Assembly: GCF_044547355.1 (NCBI RefSeq)
Contig: NZ_JBIUAG010000047.1
Location: 1 to 64,000, forward strand
DNA: 64,000 nt
Origin: Kutzneria sp044547355
GTDB taxonomy: Bacteria > Actinomycetota > Actinomycetes > Mycobacteriales > Pseudonocardiaceae
Direction: 5' to 3'
Position numbers and translations under genes: made by a program. This document shows, one piece after another, positions 41,101 to 49,239 of this stretch. The notes under the pieces were generated by a model. It ran no database searches. It was not told where the DNA came from and saw only the letters and a list, made by a program, of their open reading frames with translations. The first letter of the stretch is position 1. Every line of letters begins with the position of its first letter.

Positions 41101-42540
41101 ATGAGCGAGCTACTGCTGACCGACGAGGAACGGGACCGGGCCGGCACACGGCTGCTGACCCTCCTCAACGGGCACGAGCGCGGCATCCCGGCAGCCCAGG
41201 TCTTGCCCGAACCTGACCGCGAGACGCTGACAGCGTTGCTGTCCGACCCGATGCCGGAGGACGGCATCGGCGTCGACGCGTTGTTCGACCGGTGGGAGCA
41301 CGAGATCCTGCCCAACTCCACCACCGTCGCGCACCCCCGGTTCCTCGCCTACGTGCTCGGCCCACCCAACGGCATCGGCCCCTACGCGGAGGCGGTGGCC
41401 GCCGCGATCAACCAGAACTGCAACTTCTGGCAGTTGTCGCCGGCGGCCAGCGTGGTGGAGCGAGCCGTGCTGGAATGGCTCGCCGAGGTGGTGGGCTTTC
41501 CCAGCAGCGCCAAGGGAATTCTCACCGGCGGCGGTTCGCTTGCCACCCTTCAGGCCCTGGCCGCCGCCCTGCACGACCGCGTGCCCGGGTTCCGCGCCAC
41601 CGGCTTGCAGCGCCCGGCCCCGGCGCTGGTCGTCTATACGTCGGTCGAGGCGCACCGCAGTGTCGACAAGGCCGCCGCAATCCTGGGCATCGGCCTGGAC
41701 CACGTGCGCCACATCCCCACCGACAGTCAGCACCGCATGGACGTTACCGCGCTCACCGAGGCGATCGCCGCCGACCGAAGCGCCGGCCGACAGCCGTGGT
41801 GCGTGGTGGCCACCTGCGGCACGGTCAACACCGGCGCGGTGGATCCGCTGGACGCCATCGCCGACCTGTGCGCCGAGCAGGACCTGTGGCTGCATGTCGA
41901 CGGCGCGTATGGCGCCCTTTTCCTGCTGTGTGAGGAAATGCGGGCGGTGATGGGCGGCTGCGCCCGCGCCGACTCGATCAGCCTCGACCCCCACAAGACG
42001 CTGTTCGCACCCCTGGAGGCCGGCTGTCTGCTGGTTCGCGACGGCGCCAAGCTGCGCGACGCCTACGCCTTCGACTCCTCGTACCTCACGGTCGCCGAAG
42101 ACCCGCTGCTGACTGACTACATGGACTACGGGCCGCAACTTTCCCGTGGCTTCAAGGCGTTGAAGGTCTGGAGCGCGTTGCAGGCGTTCGGCGTCAACGC
42201 CTTCCGCACCACCATGGCCCGCACTCTCGACCTCGCCCGGCGTCTCGCCGACGGCATCGAGGCCACACCCGGCCTGACCCTGCTGGCGCCCGTCACGCTG
42301 ACCGCCGTGTGCTTCGCCATTGACGGCGTGGACCACACCGCCGCGCTCCAAGCCCTCGCCGCCGACAACACCGCGCTGCTCGGGCCGGTGCTGCTCGACG
42401 GCCGTCACGGCATCCGCGCGTGCATCACCAACCATCGCACCACCCCGGCCGACATCGACCTGATCCTCGACCGCCTCAAGGCGATGTCATCGCCCCCGGT
42501 CGAGCCGGCCGGACGGCCATTGTCCACTGTGGACCAGTGA
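41101..42540 (+). CDS. PLP-dependent decarboxylase (aromatic-L-amino-acid decarboxylase/glutamate decarboxylase group)
   Basis: The product (479 residues from ATG 41101; a GTG three codons earlier is possible) is a group II PLP decarboxylase. It shows GILTGGGSLATLQAL, VEAHRSVDKAA with the stacking His, HVDGAYGALFLL with the PLP-binding Asp, and the Schiff-base Lys in SLDPHKTLF (about residue 299). It converts an amino acid to an amine; aromatic versus acidic substrate cannot be separated safely, though overall look is closer to aromatic L-amino-acid decarboxylases. No clear ribosome site is visible. Its last 54 bases overlap the convergent LysR gene. Confidence 0.92.
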   Translation: MSELLLTDEERDRAGTRLLTLLNGHERGIPAAQVLPEPDRETLTALLSDPMPEDGIGVDALFDRWEHEILPNSTTVAHPRFLAYVLGPPNGIGPYAEAVAAAINQNCNFWQLSPAASVVERAVLEWLAEVVGFPSSAKGILTGGGSLATLQALAAALHDRVPGFRATGLQRPAPALVVYTSVEAHRSVDKAAAILGIGLDHVRHIPTDSQHRMDVTALTEAIAADRSAGRQPWCVVATCGTVNTGAVDPLDAIADLCAEQDLWLHVDGAYGALFLLCEEMRAVMGGCARADSISLDPHKTLFAPLEAGCLLVRDGAKLRDAYAFDSSYLTVAEDPLLTDYMDYGPQLSRGFKALKVWSALQAFGVNAFRTTMARTLDLARRLADGIEATPGLTLLAPVTLTAVCFAIDGVDHTAALQALAADNTALLGPVLLDGRHGIRACITNHRTTPADIDLILDRLKAMSSPPVEPAGRPLSTVDQ

Positions 42541-43422
42541 CTCGACCTGGACGACGAGCTCCCGGGCGACGACCTCCACCGCCGGCGGGACCTGGCCGGT
42601 GCGGGGCATGCCCAGCACGATCGAACGCCAGATCTCCGGCTCGCTCAGCGGGGCCGCGCTGAGCGTGCCGGCGGCCAGGTCGGCGGCGATGCCGACGGCC
42701 GGCAGCACGGTCCAGCCGTGCAGGCCCCGCACCAGCTGCTTCTGGAGGTTCATGGCGTTGGTGTGCACGACCGCCGTGATCTCCACGCCGGCCTGCCGGG
42801 CGCCGCTGGTGATCAAGGTGTGCAGGCCGTGCCCGGGTGTGGGCATGACCAGCGGTCGGCCGGCCACATCGGCGAGACGCACCGGGTGCGCGGGATCCAG
42901 GCCGGCCGAGGCCGGGGCCACCGCCCACAGCTGCTCGCGCACGAGCGATGTCACGTTCAACGAGGGCGTGCTGGTCAGGTTGTAGAGCAGGCTCAGATCG
43001 AGGTCGCCGTCGTCGAGCCACCGCTGCAAGTGTCCGGAGTAGGCGGTTTGCAGCCGTAGCTCGATGTCGGGATGGCTGCGCATGACCGCCCGCGCCAGCG
43101 GCTCGGCCAGCAGCTCGGCGGTGCTCTCCAACAGGCCGACGGCGACGATCCCGGCCACCACGCCCGGCGTCGGCGTGATCTCGGCGCGGGCCCGGTCGAG
43201 CTCGGTCAGCGCCCGCCGGGCCCGCTCGGCCAGGCTCACGCCGGCCGGGGTCGGCCGCATGCCCTGGCGGGTCCGCTCGAACAGCGGCACCCCGAGCTCG
43301 TGCTCCAGCGACCGGATCTGCCGGGTCACCGCCGGCTGGACCAGGTGCAGGAGCTCGGCCGCGCGGGTCACGCTGCCGACCTCGACCACCGTCACCAGGG
43401 CCTTGAGCTGCCGCACGTCCAT
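42487..43422 (-). CDS. LysR family transcriptional regulator
   Basis: The 311-residue regulator starts MDVRQLKALVTVVEVGSVTRAAELLHLVQPAVTRQIRSLEHELGVPLFERTRQGMRPTPAG, a clear LysR helix-turn-helix. The effector domain resembles the nitrogen-assimilation-control/CbnR-like group. ATG 43422 has GGAGA eight bases before it. It is divergent from the lactonase-led operon (107 bases between) and is its likely regulator. Its 3' end overlaps the decarboxylase gene on the other strand. Confidence 0.93.
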   Translation of the reverse strand: MDVRQLKALVTVVEVGSVTRAAELLHLVQPAVTRQIRSLEHELGVPLFERTRQGMRPTPAGVSLAERARRALTELDRARAEITPTPGVVAGIVAVGLLESTAELLAEPLARAVMRSHPDIELRLQTAYSGHLQRWLDDGDLDLSLLYNLTSTPSLNVTSLVREQLWAVAPASAGLDPAHPVRLADVAGRPLVMPTPGHGLHTLITSGARQAGVEITAVVHTNAMNLQKQLVRGLHGWTVLPAVGIAADLAAGTLSAAPLSEPEIWRSIVLGMPRTGQVPPAVEVVARELVVQVESLVHSGQWPSGRLDRGR

Positions 43423-43529
43423 GTCATCTCCAGCGGGCATCGGAGCATCACAGATGGTTATATCCCTGCCACGGCCATTCTGTTTCATGATGGTCGCGGT
43501 CGGGTGAGCTGTGCTGCGAGGAGGCAGGC

Positions 43530-44513
43530 ATGGTGGCAGTGACAACCGTTCGCGGACCGGTCGAGACCGACACGTTGGGCATGACCCTGATGCACGAGCA
43601 CGTGTTCGTGCAGACCCCCGAGGTGATGAACAACTACGGAGACGCCTGGTGGGACGAGGAGACCCGGGTCGCCGACGCCGTCCGGAAGCTGACCGAGCTC
43701 AAGGCGGCCGGCATCGACACCATCGTCGACCTGACCGTGCTCGGCCTGGGCCGCTACCTGCCCCGGGTGCAGCGGGTCAACGCCGAAGTCGACATCAACA
43801 TCGTGGCCGCGACCGGGCTCTACATGTTCGACCACCTGCCGCACTACTTCCACTACCGCGGCCCTGGCACCCTGCTCGGCGGCCCCGAGCTGCTCACCGA
43901 CATGTTCCTCAAGGACATCCGCGAGGGCATCGCCGCCACCGGCGTCCGGGCCGCGGTGCTCAAGGGCGCGGTCGAGGAGGCCGGCATCACCCCGGACCAG
44001 GTGCGGGTGCACACCGCGATCAGCGAGGCCCACCGGGAGACCGGCGTCCCGATCACCGTGCACACCAACTCCGCGCACCAGACCGGGCGGCTGGCGCTGG
44101 AGTTCTACCGCGAGCACGGGGTCGACCTGACCAAGGTCGTGGTCGGGCACGCCGGGGACACCAACGACCTCGACTACCTGCGCTGGATCATGGACCAGGG
44201 CGCGACGATCGGCTGCGACCGGTTCGGCCTTGACATGTTCAACCCGACCGCGCAGCGCGTGGAGACCATCGTCCGGCTGGTCGGGGAGGGCTACGCCGAT
44301 CGCATCGTGCTGTCCCACGATGTCGCCTGCTACAACGACTTCTTCTCCGGCGAGGCCAGCCAGGAGCTGCTGGCCAAGACGGTGCCGAACTGGCACTTCC
44401 GGCACATCTGCGACGACGTGCTGCCGGCGCTGCGGGCCCAGGGCGTCACCGACGAGCAGATCACCACGATGATGGTGGACAACGTCCGCCGCTACTTCAC
44501 CCCGAGCGCGTGA
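43530..44513 (+). CDS. Phosphotriesterase-family metallohydrolase (probable lactonase)
   Basis: The 327-residue protein has the full binuclear metal set of the amidohydrolase/phosphotriesterase family: HxH at His22 and His24 (MHEHVF), Lys144 (VLKGA, carboxylated in the family), His177 (TVHTN), His206 (VGHAGDTND) and Asp263 (LSHDVAC). Many family members are lactonases. GAGGAGG lies just before the start. As the first gene in an acyl-CoA-type catabolic operon, opening a lactone to a hydroxy acid would be a logical entry step (inference). Confidence 0.93.
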   Translation: MVAVTTVRGPVETDTLGMTLMHEHVFVQTPEVMNNYGDAWWDEETRVADAVRKLTELKAAGIDTIVDLTVLGLGRYLPRVQRVNAEVDINIVAATGLYMFDHLPHYFHYRGPGTLLGGPELLTDMFLKDIREGIAATGVRAAVLKGAVEEAGITPDQVRVHTAISEAHRETGVPITVHTNSAHQTGRLALEFYREHGVDLTKVVVGHAGDTNDLDYLRWIMDQGATIGCDRFGLDMFNPTAQRVETIVRLVGEGYADRIVLSHDVACYNDFFSGEASQELLAKTVPNWHFRHICDDVLPALRAQGVTDEQITTMMVDNVRRYFTPSA

Positions 44514-45511
44514 TGCTCGCGCTGGTCAAGACCGGGCGCGGACCCGAGGCGACGGAGCTGCTGGACGTGCCGGTCCCGCACGCCGGGCCGGGGCAGATCC
44601 GGCTGCGGGTGACGGCCACCGGCATCTGCGGCACCGACCTGCACCTGCTGCACGACGAGTACCCCAGCGCGCCGCCGGTGGTGATGGGGCACGAGATCAC
44701 CGGTGTCGTCGACGAGGTCGGAACGGGCGGCGACACCGAGCTGCTGGGCCGACGGGTGGCGCTGGAGACCTACGGATTCGTCTGCGGGGCCTGCGAGTTC
44801 TGCCGTTCGGGGCAGATCAACCTGTGCCCGGCGCGGCGGTCCATCGGCGTGCACCTGGACGGCGGCTTCGCCGATCACGTGGTGGCGCCGCAGGTCAACG
44901 CGCACGTGATCGCCGACGAGCTGTCGGACGAGGCGGGGGCGCTCTATGAGCCGCTGGCCTGCGTGGCCAACTGCCTGTGCGATCCCGCGGTGGCTTCGCC
45001 CGGCGACTCGGCCCTGGTGATCGGGCCGGGCACGATCGGGCTGCTGGCCGCGGAAGTGTTGTGCGCGCAGGGATGCCGGGTCCTGGTCGTCGGCGCCGAG
45101 CGTGATCGCCGGCGGCTGGCGGTGGCGAACGAGCTGGGTTTCGCCACCGCGACCAGTGATGAGATCGAATCGTTCGAAGTGGACGTTGTCGCCGAATGCA
45201 GCGGCAGCGCGGCCGGCGTCGCCAGTGGTCTGCGGCACGTGCGCAAGGGTGGGCGGTTCGTCCAGATCGGACTGTGCGGCAAAGCCATTCCGGTCGAGCT
45301 GGATCTGTTCTGCCTCAAGGAAGTCGTCCTGTCGAGCGGGTTCGCCAGCACGCCTCGGTCCTGGGCCCGCGCCGAACGCCTGGTGCGGGACGGCCACGTC
45401 CGGCTCGAACCGCTGCTCAGCGAGCGGCTCCCGCTGTCCGACTGGAGCGAAGCGTTCGCCCGCACGGCCGCCGGGGACGGCGTGAAGTTCGTGCTCGTGC
45501 CGGGGAAGTGA
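44513..45511 (+). CDS. Zinc-dependent alcohol/polyol dehydrogenase (MDR)
   Basis: The 332-residue enzyme has the catalytic zinc motif GICGTDLHLLHDEYP, GHEITGVV and ETYGFVCGACEFCRSGQINLCPARRSIG (structural zinc lobe), and VIGPGTIGLLAAEVLCAQG for NAD. It is related to sorbitol/threonine dehydrogenases. ATG 44513 overlaps the lactonase stop (TGATG); a GTG one codon earlier is possible. It would oxidise the hydroxy acid released by the lactonase (inference). Confidence 0.92.
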   Translation: MLALVKTGRGPEATELLDVPVPHAGPGQIRLRVTATGICGTDLHLLHDEYPSAPPVVMGHEITGVVDEVGTGGDTELLGRRVALETYGFVCGACEFCRSGQINLCPARRSIGVHLDGGFADHVVAPQVNAHVIADELSDEAGALYEPLACVANCLCDPAVASPGDSALVIGPGTIGLLAAEVLCAQGCRVLVVGAERDRRRLAVANELGFATATSDEIESFEVDVVAECSGSAAGVASGLRHVRKGGRFVQIGLCGKAIPVELDLFCLKEVVLSSGFASTPRSWARAERLVRDGHVRLEPLLSERLPLSDWSEAFARTAAGDGVKFVLVPGK

Positions 45512-45522
45512 AGGGAAGGCCA

Positions 45523-46119
45523 GTGACCAAACTCGACATCACCAGCCAGTTCCGCGGCATCGACGCGTTCCTGGCGACCCTGGACAAGCCGCTGCACCGC
45601 CGGATCATCGAGAACTACCGCCGGCACGCGATCTTCGAGATCACCGGGCACAAGGACAAGATCTTCACCCCGGAGATGACCGTGGAGCATCCGGTGTACC
45701 TGTTCAACGGCCCGGTGGCCTGCCTGCGGCTGGAGGGGACCGAGGAGATTCTCGGCTACTACTCGTCCTTGCAGCAGCGGCAGGCCACGGTGATGGTCAT
45801 CGCCGACGAGAAGCTCGCGGTCGCGGACTGGGGTTTCGCCTCGGAAGCGGTGTTCCACTCGTATATGCCGGGCAGCTGCGTGCCGGCCTGGATGACGGCC
45901 GATCCCGACAAGCTCTACATCTACCGGCAGGCGACCGCGATGGTCTGGCCCTACGACGACCGCGGCCGGCTCATCGGCGAGCACGTCTACCGGCATTCCG
46001 ACGGGGCCGAGCTGATCGAGATCGGCCCCGATGACTTCATCACCCTCGACGAGGCTCGGGAGAAACTGTTGCCGCTGCAACGGGAACTGCCGCCGCTCGA
46101 CCTGCTGTCGGCGCGCTGA
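45523..46119 (+). CDS. NTF2/SnoaL-like protein of unknown function
   Basis: The 198-residue protein looks like a cystatin/NTF2-fold (SnoaL-like) protein: YRRHAIFEITGHKDKIFTPEMTVEHPVYLFN, then LRLEGTEEILGYYSSLQQRQATVMVIADEKLAVADWGFASEAVFHSY and VWPYDDRGRLIGEHVYRHSDGAELIEI. The family members are isomerases, hydratases, dehydratases or ring-hydroxylase-type small subunits. GTG start with GGGAAGG before it. TGATG overlap with the acyl-CoA dehydrogenase gene shows coupling. Exact role unknown. Confidence 0.75.
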   Translation: MTKLDITSQFRGIDAFLATLDKPLHRRIIENYRRHAIFEITGHKDKIFTPEMTVEHPVYLFNGPVACLRLEGTEEILGYYSSLQQRQATVMVIADEKLAVADWGFASEAVFHSYMPGSCVPAWMTADPDKLYIYRQATAMVWPYDDRGRLIGEHVYRHSDGAELIEIGPDDFITLDEAREKLLPLQRELPPLDLLSAR

Positions 46120-47276
46120 TGGACGGGCTGAGCGAGGAGGAGTCGGCGATCGTCGCGCTGGTCGGCGAGTTCGTCGACAAACAGGTGCGGCCGGTCGCCC
46201 AGGAGCTTGAGCACGACAACGCCTATCCCGAGCGGCTCATCGAGCAGATGAAGGAGATGGGCGTCTTCGGGCTGGCGATCCCGGAGCCGTGGGGCGAGGC
46301 GCGGGTGTCGGCGCAGTGCTACGCGGCGGTCACCGAGGAGCTGGCGCGGGGCTGGATGAGCCTGGCCGGGGCCATGGGCGGCCACACCGTCGTCTCGAAA
46401 CTGTTGGTGGACCACGGAACCCGGGAGCAGCAGGACACCTACCTGCCGAGGCTGGCCACCGGGGAGATCCGTGCCACGATGGCGCTGACCGAGCCCGGCG
46501 GCGGCTCGGACCTTCAGGCCATGCGCACGACCGCGCGGCGGGACGGTGACGAGTACGTGGTCAACGGCTCGAAGACGTGGATCACCAACGCTCGCCGGTC
46601 GGGGCTGATCGCCTTGCTGTGCAAGACAGATCCGGCTGCGAGGCCGGCGCACCGGGGCATGGGCATCCTGCTGGTCGAGCCGGGGCCGGGCTTTCAGGTC
46701 TCGCGGGACCTGCCGAAACTGGGCTACAAGGGCGTGGAGAGCTGCGAGCTGGCGTTCGACGACTTCCGGGCCCCGGTTTCCGCGCTGCTGGGCGGTTCCG
46801 AAGGCCACGGGTTCGCGCAGATGATGCGGGGCCTGGAGATCGGGCGTATCCAGGTGGCCAGCCGGGCGTTGGGCGTTGGCCGGGCGGCGTTGGAGGATTC
46901 CCTGCGGTACGCCCAGGAACGGGAGAGTTTCGGCAAACCGATCTGGCAGCACCAGTCCATCGGCAACTACCTGGCCGACATGGCCACGAAACTGGAGGCC
47001 GCCCGCCAGCTCGTGCTCTACGCGGCCCGCCGCTACGACTCGGGCGAGCGGGCCGACATGGAGGCCGGCATGGCCAAGCTGTTCGCGTCGGAGACGGCGA
47101 TGGAGATCGCGCTCGACGCGGTGCGCATCCACGGCGGCTACGGCTATTCGACCGAGTTCGACGTGGAGCGCTACTTCCGGGACGCGCCGCTGATGATCGT
47201 GGGCGAGGGCACGAACGAGATCCAGCGCACCGTGATCGCCCGGCAGTTGGTTCACCGCCACCGACTTCCGTCCTGA
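46119..47276 (+). CDS. Acyl-CoA dehydrogenase
   Basis: The 385-residue flavoenzyme has the complete family signature: ATMALTEPGGGSDLQAMRTTARRDGDEYVVNGSKTWITNA, ALGVGRAALEDSLRYAQERESFGKPIWQHQSI, HGGYGYSTEFDVERYFRDA and the catalytic Glu363 in VGEGTNEIQR. It introduces a double bond into an acyl-CoA. The CoA ester would be made by the CoA transferase encoded downstream, and the double bond hydrated by the last gene product. Confidence 0.95.
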   Translation: MDGLSEEESAIVALVGEFVDKQVRPVAQELEHDNAYPERLIEQMKEMGVFGLAIPEPWGEARVSAQCYAAVTEELARGWMSLAGAMGGHTVVSKLLVDHGTREQQDTYLPRLATGEIRATMALTEPGGGSDLQAMRTTARRDGDEYVVNGSKTWITNARRSGLIALLCKTDPAARPAHRGMGILLVEPGPGFQVSRDLPKLGYKGVESCELAFDDFRAPVSALLGGSEGHGFAQMMRGLEIGRIQVASRALGVGRAALEDSLRYAQERESFGKPIWQHQSIGNYLADMATKLEAARQLVLYAARRYDSGERADMEAGMAKLFASETAMEIALDAVRIHGGYGYSTEFDVERYFRDAPLMIVGEGTNEIQRTVIARQLVHRHRLPS

Positions 47277-47287
47277 GGGGCCAACCG

Positions 47288-48427
47288 ATGCAGGAACCGT
47301 TGCGCGGCATCACTGTTGTCGCGCTGGAACAGGCGGTGGCCGCGCCGCTGGCCACCCGGCAGCTCGCCGACCTCGGCGCGCGGGTGATCAAGATCGAGCG
47401 GCCGGGGGTCGGCGACTTCGCCCGTGACTACGATCGGACCGTGCGCGGGCAGTCGAGCTACTTCGTCTGGCTCAACCGGGGCAAGGAAAGCCTGGAGCTG
47501 GACATCAAAGCTGACCGGAAACTGCTGGTTGCGTTGATCGACGAGGCGGACGTGTTCGTGCACAACCTGGCGCCGGGCGCGGTCGACCGCCTGGGCCTGG
47601 ACGCCCCGACCCTGCGCGCCGGCCGGCCCGGGCTGATCCACTGCGCGATCTCCGGCTACGGGCCCGACGGGCCGTACCGGTCGAAGAAGGCCTATGACTT
47701 GTTGGTGCAGTGCGAAACCGGGCTGGTAGCGTCGACCGGAACGCCGGACGCCCCGGCTAAGGCCGGTGTGTCCATCGCCGACATCGCGACCGGAATGTAC
47801 GCCTACAGCGGTATTCTCACCGCCCTCTACGATCGTCGCCGCACCGGCCGTGGCGCGAGCCTGCATGTGGCGATGATCGACGCGTTGGGGGAGTGGATGA
47901 GCCAGCCCGCGTACTTCTCCGGCTACGGCGGCGAACCGCCCCGGCGCACCGGCGCCCGGCATCCGTCGATCTCGCCGTACGGGCCGTGCCGGACCGGCGA
48001 CGGCACCGTGTTCTTCGGCGTGCAGAACGAGCGGGAGTGGGCGGTCCTGTGCCGGGATGTGTTGCGACAGCCCGGTCTGGTCGAGGATCCACGGTTCGCG
48101 ACCAACGACGATCGGGTGGCCAACAACGACGAGTTGACCGCGATCATCGAGCGGGCGTTCGCGGACCTGGACGCCGAGCAGGTGTCGACGCTGTTCGACG
48201 AGGCCGGCATCGCCAACGCCCGGGTCCGCAGCCCGGCCGAGCTCGCCCGGCATCCGCAATTGCTGGCGCGGCAACGATGGCGACCGGTCGACACACCCGG
48301 TGGTGTTGTCGATGCCCTGCTGCCGCCGGTCGTGTCCGATGCGTGGGAGCCGGTGATGGGGCGGGTGCCGGCGCGAGGCGAGCACAATGCCGCGATTCGA
48401 GTCGAGTTCGGGGAGCGTTCGGCGTGA
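47288..48427 (+). CDS. Class III CoA transferase (CaiB/BaiF family)
   Basis: The 379-residue protein has LADLGARVIKIERPGVGDFAR, FVWLNRGKESLELDIK, GYGPDGPYRSKKAYDLLVQCETG with catalytic Asp137, and GVSIADIATGMYAYSGILTALYDRRRTGRG. It transfers CoA from a donor CoA ester to the pathway acid (intermolecular or, as in mesaconyl-CoA C1-C4 transferase, intramolecular). Lies between acyl-CoA dehydrogenase and hydratase; overlaps the latter by four bases (GTGA). Confidence 0.94.
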   Translation: MQEPLRGITVVALEQAVAAPLATRQLADLGARVIKIERPGVGDFARDYDRTVRGQSSYFVWLNRGKESLELDIKADRKLLVALIDEADVFVHNLAPGAVDRLGLDAPTLRAGRPGLIHCAISGYGPDGPYRSKKAYDLLVQCETGLVASTGTPDAPAKAGVSIADIATGMYAYSGILTALYDRRRTGRGASLHVAMIDALGEWMSQPAYFSGYGGEPPRRTGARHPSISPYGPCRTGDGTVFFGVQNEREWAVLCRDVLRQPGLVEDPRFATNDDRVANNDELTAIIERAFADLDAEQVSTLFDEAGIANARVRSPAELARHPQLLARQRWRPVDTPGGVVDALLPPVVSDAWEPVMGRVPARGEHNAAIRVEFGERSA

Positions 48428-49239
48428 ACGAGCTGTTGGTGCCGGGGCCGGCGCTCGCGTTGGGAGCTCTGTTGGATGTGCCGGTGCCAGACCTGGACCA
48501 GGGGCTTCCGTTGCTGTGGCACTGGATTTACCTGCTCGACCGGCCGGCGCAGGGCGATCTCGGGCCGGACGGGCATCCGATCCGCAACGTGACGGCCGTG
48601 CCGCCGGGGCCCGGTCGGCGGCGCATGTGGGCCGGGGGTCGCGTGCGTACCCTGGGGCCGCTGCGCTGCGGGGAGCCGGCGACGCGGCGGTCGACGGTGT
48701 TGTCGGTGCGGGACAAGGAGGGGCGGTCGGGCCCGCTGACGTTTGTTGTTGTGGGGCACCAGATCGCGCAGGCCGGACGGGTGGTGGTGGACGAGCAGCA
48801 GGACATCGTCTACCGCGACGCCGCCGGCACGATCGCGTTCGGCGAGGAGGGGCCCGTGGTGCCGGCGGAGGAGGACGAGTGGTCGGTCGAGATCACGCCG
48901 ACCCTGCTGTTTCGCTTTTCCGCCTTGACCTACAACGCCCATCGCATCCACTACGACCGCGACTACGCCCGGGAGGTCGAGGGCTATCCGGGCCTGCTCA
49001 CCCATGGCCCGCTCCAGGCCCTCGCGATGGCCGAAGCCGCGCGAAAGCTCGATTGGTCCGGCCCGACGCTGTACGAATACCGTTTGCTGGCCCCGTTGTT
49101 CGACCATCAGGGCATGGTGGTACGGGCCGTGCCGGACGGGCAGTCGGTCGTGACGACGGTTCGGGACATCCATGGCCGGCCGACCGCGACCGGCACGCTG
49201 CGCCCGCTGGAGGATCAGGCCGAGCAGGTGTCCTGGTAG
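48424..49239 (+). CDS. FAS1-like / MaoC-fold acyl-CoA hydratase (mesaconyl-C4-CoA hydratase-like)
   Basis: The 271-residue double hot-dog protein resembles mesaconyl-C4-CoA hydratase and HTD2-type 3-hydroxyacyl dehydratases. The N-terminal half has LPLLWHWIYLLD and VTAVPPGPGRRRMWAGG; the C-terminal active segment is ALTYNAHRIHYDRDYA (Asn171, His176). It would hydrate the enoyl-CoA formed by the dehydrogenase. With the CoA transferase next to it this recalls the mesaconyl-CoA handling steps of the 3-hydroxypropionate bi-cycle or of methylsuccinate/itaconate-type degradation. Last gene of the operon; its end overlaps the convergent TIR gene by 25 bases. Confidence 0.87.
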   Translation: MNELLVPGPALALGALLDVPVPDLDQGLPLLWHWIYLLDRPAQGDLGPDGHPIRNVTAVPPGPGRRRMWAGGRVRTLGPLRCGEPATRRSTVLSVRDKEGRSGPLTFVVVGHQIAQAGRVVVDEQQDIVYRDAAGTIAFGEEGPVVPAEEDEWSVEITPTLLFRFSALTYNAHRIHYDRDYAREVEGYPGLLTHGPLQALAMAEAARKLDWSGPTLYEYRLLAPLFDHQGMVVRAVPDGQSVVTTVRDIHGRPTATGTLRPLEDQAEQVSW

